In this document: positions 28,935-37,711 of the stretch, in pieces | Layout of the letters: each line of letters opens with the position of its first letter | Position numbering within the stretch: position 1 is the stretch's first letter | Program-made: the position numbers and the translations under genes | The notes under the pieces: model-generated | Seen by the model: only the letters and a program-made list of their open reading frames with translations | Told to the model about the DNA's origin: nothing | Databases searched by the model: none | NCBI GenBank assembly: GCA_027038275.1 | Contig: JALVXC010000104.1 | Span: 1 to 38,994, forward strand | DNA: 38,994 bases | Direction: 5' to 3' | From: Campylobacteraceae bacterium | Lineage (GTDB): Bacteria > Campylobacterota > Campylobacteria > Campylobacterales > Sulfurovaceae

Positions 28935-29196
28935 CATCTGTCCATTCAAGATACTTTTTATGTAGTTTAGCATTTTGTTGTTTTAGTGTTTCAATTTGAG
29001 ATTTAAGAATAACCTCTTTTTTTTGTAGTTTTTGAAGAACTTGTAAAGAGTGGTCTCCAAATAGTAGATTGGCTATATATATTCCCAAAAGAGCAACAAC
29101 AAATGTTGTTGCTAAAAAGACTTTAAATGAGAGTCCTAAAAGCTCTTCAAGCTTTCTAATATATGGTTCAATATCTCTAGTAAATGAAATTCTCAT
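28927..29196 (-). CDS. FtsB/DivIC-like septum formation initiator
   Basis: Single TM plus coiled coil; directly downstream of eno. Confidence 0.65.
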   Translation of the reverse strand: MRISFTRDIEPYIRKLEELLGLSFKVFLATTFVVALLGIYIANLLFGDHSLQVLQKLQKKEVILKSQIETLKQQNAKLHKKYLEWTDAK

Positions 29197-30471
<1,275 letters not shown>

Positions 30472-30580
30472 TTACCCTTAGTAAAAATATTGTCGAGATT
30501 TTAACATAGAAAGACATAGAGATAAGAGTGTAGTTTTGAAAATGGAGGGAAAATATATTGATGTGAGTTTTTTTGTATAT

Positions 30581-30604
30581 TAGGGGCAATAGTTTAAGCC
30601 CCTA
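30581..30604 (-). terminator. terminator-like hairpin after the DUF1931 gene
   Basis: TAGGGGC-AATAGTTTAA-GCCCCTA just beyond the stop. Confidence 0.55.
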
Positions 30605-30609
30605 GTAGT

Positions 30610-31059
30610 TTAAAGTGTTAAGTCCATAACTCTTTTTGTTTTAGCAATTGTTTCATGGTCTAATGCTCTATCATTATCATCTATCTCTTTCATGATTTTT
30701 GCCATAATAACAAGTAAGGCCCCAATAATTTCAGGTAGTTTATTTTGAGCATCTTCACTTAATTCATATTTAAGAGGCGTTATTGTTGCTAAGAAGTCTA
30801 AAACATCAGCTAATGCTATCTCCTCTTCTAACTTTCTTAAACTAATAATTGTCTCTTGAAGACCTTTTGTAATGGGTAAGTCAGACTCCCAAATAACATC
30901 TCTTCCATTTAAATTTGCATTACGCTCAGCTGCAATAAGTAAATCAACCAATTTTGCTTCTGCAATATCTGTAATCTCTTTTGCATGACCTTTTTTTATA
31001 TCTATTGATGCAGCTTTTCTAAAAAGTGCCTCTAGTTTTGTAAATCCTACTACTGCCAT
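30610..31059 (-). CDS. DUF1931 family protein (bacterial double histone-fold)
   Basis: MAVVGFTKLEALFRKAASIDIKKGHAKEITDIAEAKLVDLL...; RBS AAGGAAAT supports the start at 31059 instead of 31101. Confidence 0.82.
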   Translation of the reverse strand: MAVVGFTKLEALFRKAASIDIKKGHAKEITDIAEAKLVDLLIAAERNANLNGRDVIWESDLPITKGLQETIISLRKLEEEIALADVLDFLATITPLKYELSEDAQNKLPEIIGALLVIMAKIMKEIDDNDRALDHETIAKTKRVMDLTL

Positions 31060-31162
31060 ATTATTTCCTTTTGTATAATGTTTTTTAATTATTAGTTTCA
31101 ACTAACTAAAATTTTGAAAATTATATCTGATGGAGTAAGATTGTTTTGCTACCTAAGTAGCA

Positions 31163-31834
31163 TTATGTTAAAAAGTTTATTTTTTTTAACAGTTTTTCTG
31201 CATTTAAAATTTGGATTTTTCTATCTACTACATTAATCATTTTATCTTTTTTTAGATTTCGAAGATGTCTTTCCACTACATGCCTTACAGTGCCTAAGAG
31301 ATTAGCAGTTTCAGTATGGGAGAGACCTTCGAGGATATTAAAACGAAATATATTGTTTGGGGTAAAATCTTGAACAATAAGTTTAATAAGTCTTTCAGAG
31401 GTAGAGTAGAGAGAGATATCGGTAATTGTCTCCTCTAAGTATCGCATCTGTTTTGCTATATATAGGTAAAACTTTTGACTAAACTCTGGAAAATCATGAA
31501 GTAAATTGCGTACAAACTCTATGGGATACATTATAAGAGTTGTATCCTCAATTACTTCATAGCAAACATCATGCTCTTCACCATCTAAGATAGTAACTGT
31601 ATCAAAAATATGATTGTCACTGTAGATATAGAGTGTTTGCTCTTTTCCATTTTCAAGATTAAGTTGGTAACTTTTGACTTTTCCATCTTTTACCACATAG
31701 ACATATCTGTTTACATTGTCTGATAAATAGGTTGTATCACCTTTTTTTAGTTTTACTATTTGAGCTTGATTATTGATTCTCTCTTGTAAGCTATCTTCTA
31801 AGTTCTCAAAAGGTAAATTAGTTGTAGATTGCAT
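31163..31834 (-). CDS. Crp/Fnr family transcriptional regulator
   Basis: cNMP-binding-like domain and HTH (LSHTETANLLGTVRHVVERHLRNLKKDKMI); RBS AAAGGA supports the MQSTT start. Confidence 0.87.
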   Translation of the reverse strand: MQSTTNLPFENLEDSLQERINNQAQIVKLKKGDTTYLSDNVNRYVYVVKDGKVKSYQLNLENGKEQTLYIYSDNHIFDTVTILDGEEHDVCYEVIEDTTLIMYPIEFVRNLLHDFPEFSQKFYLYIAKQMRYLEETITDISLYSTSERLIKLIVQDFTPNNIFRFNILEGLSHTETANLLGTVRHVVERHLRNLKKDKMINVVDRKIQILNAEKLLKKINFLT

Positions 31835-31880
31835 ATAAAATCCTTTCACATATTATATTAAAAGTTATGATATTTTAATC

Positions 31881-32450
31881 TTATATATGAAAAGATAGTT
31901 TTAAAACAGTTACACCCCAGTTCTTATTTGATGGTTTATCTTCTAATCTCCAACCCTTTTTTAAAAGCTCTTTACGAATAAGCCAATTTTTTGCAGCATG
32001 ACCAATAACGACTATATTGTCGTATTTAGAAGAAAGTGTGAACAGATGTTCACTTGCCTTTTTTGCCTCTTCTCTTGACTCTTTTATACGACTTTTTTTC
32101 CGAGTAAGCTCAAACAGAAGAAAAATGCGAATAAGTGTAAGCCATGTAACAGGTCGAAATTTAAAAAATGGAATATTAATCGCAGGAACAGTTGCTTCAT
32201 TAAAAAGCTCATTTTTCTCATCTATCTCTAAGCCCAAAAGATGAGCTGTATCAATTGTTCTTTGTAGTTTGCTAGTTAGAACAAAATCTGCATTTTTAAC
32301 AGCATTTATAGTCTCTTTTGGTGCTAAACTATCTTCATCTAAAGTGGCATGGTCATAGTCATAAATCCATTGAGGAAGGGCTGTAGCATCTATTTTTGTG
32401 TCATTGTCTATTTTAACTTTAGCATGACGGATAAGGGTGATTTTTTTCAT
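31881..32450 (-). CDS. histidine phosphatase family protein
   Basis: ITLIRHAKV, TSKLQRTIDTA, VVIGHAA. Confidence 0.82.
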   Translation of the reverse strand: MKKITLIRHAKVKIDNDTKIDATALPQWIYDYDHATLDEDSLAPKETINAVKNADFVLTSKLQRTIDTAHLLGLEIDEKNELFNEATVPAINIPFFKFRPVTWLTLIRIFLLFELTRKKSRIKESREEAKKASEHLFTLSSKYDNIVVIGHAAKNWLIRKELLKKGWRLEDKPSNKNWGVTVLKLSFHI

Positions 32451-32537
32451 ATTTTATTATATCCATTTGTGTTTAACTCAGGTTTAGATAGTTTTTAAGC
32501 AAAATACTCCTAAAAACTAACCACACGAATCCCCTCA

Positions 32538-32630
32538 CCCACCTGCATACCCCAACAAGTCACCGTTACTTCCTATGATACTGTGACAAGGTATCATAAT
32601 AAAAATAGCATTTGCACTTGTAGTATTGTA
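32538..32630 (-). pseudogene. remnant of methylated-DNA-[protein]-cysteine S-methyltransferase (Ogt/MGMT)
   Basis: Minus-strand translation NTTSANAIFIMIPCHSIIGSNGDLLGYAGG* contains the PCHxxIGSNGxLxGYxGG signature; no full ORF around it. Confidence 0.8.
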
Positions 32631-32665
32631 TTGATATTTTATTTATTATTAAATCTCTTCTATAT

Positions 32666-33973
32666 TTAGACTTTTAAAATAAAATCCAACACATTAATAA
32701 TCTCAATTTTATACCCATCATACTCAATAACTTCAGAGCTATCAAAGGTAATAATCATGGCTCTAATCTCTCCTCTTAGCTCTTTACTTGCTTCTGAAAA
32801 AACCCTTAATTCCCTATGACGTGTCTCTTCATTTTCAAGAGTTACAGAGACTTGTATGAGTTCGGTAATATTCTCATTTTGAATAAGAAAATCTACCTCT
32901 TTTCCTTTTTCTGTCTTATAATAGTATATCTCTTTGCCTCTTCTTTTTAACTCTAAAAAAACAATATTTTCTAAATTAGCCCCAATTTTTTGGGAGATAT
33001 TAAAAGAGACAACATTTGAAAAACCTGTATCTATGGCATAAAACTTTTGAGGATTGGCTATCTGCTTTTTTAAAGAGTAATCAAACTTCGGTATGCTCAA
33101 AATCATATAGGAGTTTCTAAGATACTCAACATAGTCACGTATGGTATCAAAAGAGCTAGAGAAGTTGTTTTTGAGCTTGTTGTAAGCATTGATAGTTGCA
33201 TTATTTGAGAGTAAAAAGAGAGCCAACTCATTAAGTACTTGATAGTTCTTTAGCTTATATCTTGCAACAATATCTTTTAATAAAATAGAGTCATAATAAC
33301 TCTTCATCGTATCTTTTTTAAGTGCTTCATCATCTTGCAATACAGTTTTTGGAAAGCCACCATACCTCATGTAGCTGTTGAAGTGTTGCTGTAAAATCAT
33401 TTTGTTGTGTAGCAGTTCTGCTTTTGAGTTAATAGTTATGCCATTAAAACCAAGATACTCTTTAAAAGATAAAGGAAAAACCTCTATGTCCAAGTAGCGA
33501 CCACTAAGAGCTGTACCAAACTCAGCCCCCAAAAGATGAGAGTTTGAACCTGTCACATAGAGATGGTTGTTACTCAATTCATACTCTTTAAGTACCCACT
33601 GTTCCCATCCTGCTACATTTTGCACCTCATCAAGCATTATGACTAAGTCACCTGTAGGTTTTATGTACTCCAGATAAACATTTTTTATATCTTCTAGTAG
33701 GGTCTTCTCATCAAACATTCTAAAGCGTTGGTCTTCAAAGTTGACAAAGAGTATGTTTTTTACATCTGTTCCATTTGCGACAAGTCGTTTTATCTCATTA
33801 ACTAAGAGTGTGGACTTCCCACTTCGTCTTACCCCCTTAATGACAATAACCTCACCAGCCTTAGATTTTTTGGCTATCTCATCTTCATAGAACTCTCTTC
33901 TGTAGGTTTTCGGCAGAGGCTTAAACCAAAAGTTCCAATCACTTATGATTTCAAATATTTTATCTTTATTCAT
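32666..33973 (-). CDS. AAA (AAA_14) ATPase with C-terminal DUF4143 domain
   Basis: Walker A GVRRSGKST, Walker B LVIMLDEVQNV, TGSNSHLL, C-terminal nuclease-like KGKEVDFLIQ. Confidence 0.92.
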   Translation of the reverse strand: MNKDKIFEIISDWNFWFKPLPKTYRREFYEDEIAKKSKAGEVIVIKGVRRSGKSTLLVNEIKRLVANGTDVKNILFVNFEDQRFRMFDEKTLLEDIKNVYLEYIKPTGDLVIMLDEVQNVAGWEQWVLKEYELSNNHLYVTGSNSHLLGAEFGTALSGRYLDIEVFPLSFKEYLGFNGITINSKAELLHNKMILQQHFNSYMRYGGFPKTVLQDDEALKKDTMKSYYDSILLKDIVARYKLKNYQVLNELALFLLSNNATINAYNKLKNNFSSSFDTIRDYVEYLRNSYMILSIPKFDYSLKKQIANPQKFYAIDTGFSNVVSFNISQKIGANLENIVFLELKRRGKEIYYYKTEKGKEVDFLIQNENITELIQVSVTLENEETRHRELRVFSEASKELRGEIRAMIITFDSSEVIEYDGYKIEIINVLDFILKV

Positions 33974-33988
33974 CTCTAATCCTATCAG

Positions 33989-34032
33989 TATACTGACTGA
34001 ATTATATTTAAATTACTCTTTATACTGACTGA
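33989..34032 (-). promoter_or_regulatory. putative promoter/operator of the AAA gene: 12-bp direct repeats around a TATAAT box
   Basis: TATACTGACTGA at 33989-34000 and 34021-34032 (32-bp period); minus-strand TATAAT at 34001-34006. Confidence 0.5.
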
Positions 34033-34044
34033 TATATAAATAAT

Positions 34045-34280
34045 CAAAGTCCAATCACACCTTCCAAATACATCACAGCTCTACCACTCATTTCAACACT
34101 TTTAACTTTTCACTTTGGGTAGAAAAAGTTATCACATCTTTTTCATAGTCCAAACACTCAAAGAACAATAAGCTCATCATTTAGCCAACGCTCTAAAGGA
34201 CAGACCATTGCAGGGTTTCCCTCAAAGGTTTTGGTGGCAAATGCGTCTATTTGGTAGATTTTTTGTTCTCTTTTTAACAT
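34045..34280 (-). pseudogene. PhzF-family isomerase remnant with internal deletions/frameshifts
   Basis: Minus strand: MLKREQKIYQIDAFATKTFEGNPAMVCPLERWLNDELIVL*, then FECLDYEKDVITFSTQSEKLKVLK*, then SGRAVMYLEGVI; these match start, middle and C-terminal PhzF segments. Confidence 0.82.
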
Positions 34281-34651
34281 TTTTTATTCACATCTGTATC
34301 AAAACTCAATTTCCCATAGCCTTGCAATCTGCTTTTAGCACAAATTAAAGCATCTACAAAATCTATATTTTTATCATCAACAATATTAAGTGTCTCTATG
34401 AGTAAAATTTTGTCTCCCACCACTCCACGCAGGGCAATAAGCCGTTTAAGGTCTGCTATAACTTCAGATTTTGGGAGTTTGTAGAATTTTATTAAAACAA
34501 AAAGAGCTTCCATAACTACAGAGTCAAGTATCTCTATCTCTATCTCTGCATTTTCTACTTTGGTAAATATCTCTGTAGCAATTTTTAAATGCTCTTCATG
34601 GTCACCAACTAAAAAACGGATAATAATATTGGTATCAATGAGAGAGACCAT
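34274..34651 (-). CDS. PIN-domain toxin (type II TA)
   Basis: LIDTNIIIRFLVGDHEEH, FVDALICAKSR, LSFDTDVNK. Confidence 0.88.
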   Translation of the reverse strand: MVSLIDTNIIIRFLVGDHEEHLKIATEIFTKVENAEIEIEILDSVVMEALFVLIKFYKLPKSEVIADLKRLIALRGVVGDKILLIETLNIVDDKNIDFVDALICAKSRLQGYGKLSFDTDVNKKC

Positions 34652-34886
34652 ATTTCTCTCCCATTGTTTCCATCATAGCTAACTCTTTTGCCTTTTCTAG
34701 GTCATCGCACTTTATGACTCTATCTCTATATTTCCCTGCCATTGAACCAATGATAGAGTGCTTTTTAATTGGGTAAACAATTGCTACTCTTTGGTTCTTT
34801 CGTTTGTCTATAATGGCAAAAACATCAGTTAATTTGGTAAGAAGTGAGATGTTTTTTTGAATGTCACCTATAGATATACTGTGCAT
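34635..34886 (-). CDS. antitoxin partner of the PIN toxin
   Basis: Small ORF overlapping the toxin start; Phd/YefM-like N-terminus (ISIGDIQKNISLLTK...NQRVAIVYPI). Confidence 0.75.
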   Translation of the reverse strand: MHSISIGDIQKNISLLTKLTDVFAIIDKRKNQRVAIVYPIKKHSIIGSMAGKYRDRVIKCDDLEKAKELAMMETMGEKYGLSH

Positions 34887-34899
34887 TTTGGCTTCCTTT

Positions 34900-34929
34900 T
34901 ATATAAATGTATTTCTATTATATATAAAT
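34900..34929 (-). promoter_or_regulatory. candidate antitoxin operator: direct repeats
   Basis: TATATAAAT at 34900-34908 and 34921-34929 (21-bp period) just upstream of the antitoxin start. Confidence 0.35.
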
Positions 34930-34953
34930 ATGATTGAATTGTCAAATGACTTT

Positions 34954-34990
34954 TCTACTCCAACCCCCTCCCATACCTCCAAAATACCAA
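34954..34990. repeat. 37-bp direct repeat, copy 1
   Basis: TCTACTCCAACCCCCTCCCATACCTCCAAAATACCAA; 36/37 identical to 37674-37710. Confidence 0.9.
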
Positions 34991-35073
34991 GCCCTGAAAC
35001 AGACCACGAAAGAGAAAAAAGAGTATAAAGCTAATCCAAAGGAGAGAAGATATTTCTTCCAAATACTTTTGCT

Positions 35074-35625
35074 CTATTTACTAAGCTCCATCACCTTAGT
35101 ATAAACTCCATTAAGTGTTTTTGTATTTTTCTCACTCCAATAGAGCTTCATGCCTTCACGACCCTTTTTCTCTGCCCATTTTTGAAGTTTATTTCGCTCT
35201 CCAATGTACTTGTATTGGGGTACACCAAAACCACATGAGGTTAAGAGAAGTTCAACTTTCATCTCAAAAAACTGTCTAGCACCAATAAACTCAGTAAAAA
35301 GGGAACTCATCTCTTCCCATCGTTCATCTTTATCGTGGATGACTATTGCTTTTCCATAAAGTTTTAAAATCATAGGTGTTTTGTCAAATGAGTTAAACAT
35401 AATGGTCATACGTCCATTCTCTTGAACATGTGCTGAGGTTTCATTTCCTGAACCTGTATGGTTCATCCATACTACAGTGTTTTCATCTATAATTTTTAAA
35501 GAATCCATCCCTTTTGGCGAAACATTAATGAACCCATCAACTCCTGCTGAACCTATAACAAACATTTTTTGTTTCTCTATAAACTCTCTGTGTGCTTTGT
35601 TTATACTGTCAAATTTTACTGCCAT
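35074..35625 (-). CDS. pyridoxamine 5'-phosphate oxidase family protein
   Basis: FVIGSAGVDGFINVSPKGMDSLKIIDENTVVWMNHTGSGNETSAHVQENGRMTIMF. Confidence 0.88.
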   Translation of the reverse strand: MAVKFDSINKAHREFIEKQKMFVIGSAGVDGFINVSPKGMDSLKIIDENTVVWMNHTGSGNETSAHVQENGRMTIMFNSFDKTPMILKLYGKAIVIHDKDERWEEMSSLFTEFIGARQFFEMKVELLLTSCGFGVPQYKYIGERNKLQKWAEKKGREGMKLYWSEKNTKTLNGVYTKVMELSK

Positions 35626-36917
35626 TTATAATCCTTTTTTACATCTTTCAACAAAAAAGAGACCAAAGAGACAAGCTCAATCTTAATCCCATCTTCCTCA
35701 TAACTCCCCTCTTCACCATAAGTAATAATCAAACCCTCATTTAAACCATACAGCTTACACGCATTAACCAAGCCTTTAAACTCTCTAGCCCTTGTCTTCT
35801 CATTTTCCATCTCATATGTTACTTGTATGGCTTGGATTACTCTTCCTTTTTCAACAACCACAAAGTCACATTCTGATGTTCTATCGGTATGATAATATAT
35901 CTCTTTCTCTCGCCGTCGTAGCTCTAAGAAAATAGCATTTTCCATAGATTTCCCAATGTCATCTGAAAATTTATAAAGTACCGTATTGTTCAAACCTATA
36001 TCTATACTATAAACCTTTTTGTCTGTTTGGGTAGTAATCTTTTGACTGTACCCGTCAAGTGTTAAACTCAAATAAATATCTTCTACATATCCCAAGTACT
36101 CATAGAGACTATTTTTACCAACTTTAAAACCACTCGATTTTAGGTCATTATAGATTTTATTGACAGAGACTATCTTGGTAGAAGAGGCTAAAATACGCTT
36201 TAAAAAGAACTTTAACGCTTCAATGTTTTTAATAGAAAATCGCTCTACCAAATCTTTATAAATCATAACGCTATAGTAGTCTTGCAGTATCTTCTCTCTA
36301 ATTCTATCATCAAAAAGAACTGTTTCAGGAAAAGCTCCTTCATGTAAAAACTTCTCTAAACGGTTATGAATAAATGCTAAACTTTTTGTACTATAGAGGT
36401 CAACTTCTATCTTCTCAAAAGCTAAATATTCACGAAATGAGAGAGGAAAAACTTCATAACTAATGGTTCGACCACGCAAAGAGGTAGCAATGTCTCGACT
36501 CAAAAGTTTAGAGTTAGAACCTGTAATAAAGATATTTTGACTCACACTATCATAAACACGCCGAACAAACTTCTCCCACCCATCTACATTTTGAATCTCA
36601 TCAAAAAAGAGATAGGTACTGCTCATCTCTATCTCTGGGTAGAGTTCCATATAGGCTTGAAGTACAAGGTCTAAACTCTCTTGATTTAACTCAAAGCGTT
36701 CATCTTCAAAGTTAAAAAAGAGGATTTTCTTTTTGTCAATGGTTTGTGTAAGTCGGTTTATGGTCTCATACAGAATCGAAGTCTTTCCACAACGACGAAC
36801 CCCCATAAGTGTTACAATCTTATGGGTATTTATGGGGAGTTAAAGTTCACGGCTATGTACTTCAAAAGGCTTTTGTAGATGAAAATCTCGGATTATCTGT
36901 TTTATTTTCTTTTTCAT
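35616..36917 (-). pseudogene. AAA (AAA_14)/DUF4143 ATPase interrupted by an in-frame stop near its N-terminus
   Basis: Continuous frame from ATG 36917: MKKKIKQIIRDFHLQKPFEVHSREL*LPINTHKIVTLMGVRRCGKTS; TAA at 36840-36842; remainder 36806-35616 open with Walker A/B and DUF4143. Confidence 0.75.
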
Positions 36918-36981
36918 AAGGAAGATTATAGCGTGTTTTTTCTTTTTTATTTAATTTTCTATTTTCATAAAATAAAAAACC

Positions 36982-37010
36982 TTGACATTTTGTATCTAAA
37001 CAGATACAAT
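36982..37010 (+). promoter_or_regulatory. higBA promoter with operator palindrome between -35 and -10
   Basis: TTGACA (36982-36987), 17-nt spacer, TACAAT (37005-37010); TTGTATCT-AAAC-AGATACAA at 36990-37009. Confidence 0.75.
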
Positions 37011-37015
37011 AGCTT

Positions 37016-37321
37016 ATGTATGAAATAAAATCAACAAAAGTTTTTTCTAAGTGGCTCTCTAAGCTCAAAGACATGAGAGGTCGTATCGCTATTGCACGAC
37101 GCATTGAGAGAATGGAACATGATAACTTTGGAGATGTAAAATCCATAGGAACAAACATCTCTGAACTTAGAATTCCAACAGGTCCAGGATATAGAGTCTA
37201 TTTTACGAAAAAAGAAGAAAAAATCATTATCTTATTGGTAGGTGGAGACAAATCAACCCAATCTAAAGATATAAAAAAAGCTGAAGAGTTACTAGAGGAG
37301 TATGAAGATGAACAAGAATGA
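37016..37321 (+). CDS. RelE/ParE superfamily HigB-type toxin
   Basis: FSKWLSKLKDMRGRIAIARRIERMEHDNFGDVKSIGTNISELRIPTGPGYRVYFTKKEEKIIILLVGGDKSTQSKDI. Confidence 0.9.
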   Translation: MYEIKSTKVFSKWLSKLKDMRGRIAIARRIERMEHDNFGDVKSIGTNISELRIPTGPGYRVYFTKKEEKIIILLVGGDKSTQSKDIKKAEELLEEYEDEQE

Positions 37322-37607
37322 ATTAATACCTTTTGACATAACGGAGTATTTGGATAGCGAAGAAGCGATTGCTGAGTATCTTTCACAAGTCCTTGAAGAT
37401 GGCGACAATGATGAGTTTATAAGAGCCATTGGGCATATTGCAAAAGCCAAAGGAATGGCTCAAATAGCAAAAGATACAGGACTAGGAAGAGAGAGCCTAT
37501 ATAAAGCTTTTCGTCCAAATGCAAAACCAAGATTTGACACGGTTATGAAAGTTATGAACTCTTTACAGATTCAACTTTCTGCTATGCCTCGATTGTCGGT
37601 TGGATAA
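37308..37607 (+). CDS. HigA-type HTH antitoxin
   Basis: ITEYLDSEEAIAEYLSQVLEDGDNDEFIRAIGHIAKAKGMAQIAKDTGLGRESLYKAFRPNAKPRFDTVMKVMNSL; overlaps the toxin end; start at 37302 or 37308. Confidence 0.9.
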   Translation: MNKNELIPFDITEYLDSEEAIAEYLSQVLEDGDNDEFIRAIGHIAKAKGMAQIAKDTGLGRESLYKAFRPNAKPRFDTVMKVMNSLQIQLSAMPRLSVG

Positions 37608-37673
37608 GTATAAAATTATTCCTATCAAATATGATAGGAATATTATCTTTAATCGTATCAAAAAAGTTATATC

Positions 37674-37710
37674 TCTACTCCAACCCCCTCCCATACCTCC
37701 AAAAAACCAA
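37674..37710. repeat. 37-bp direct repeat, copy 2, abutting the selO stop codon
   Basis: TCTACTCCAACCCCCTCCCATACCTCCAAAAAACCAA; 36/37 identical to 34954-34990. Confidence 0.9.
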
Positions 37711-37711
37711 C

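Noticed and set aside
36862-37158. 98-aa minus-strand ORF across the higB start
   Set aside because: Overlaps the higB coding start and the ATPase N-terminus in another frame; no domain.
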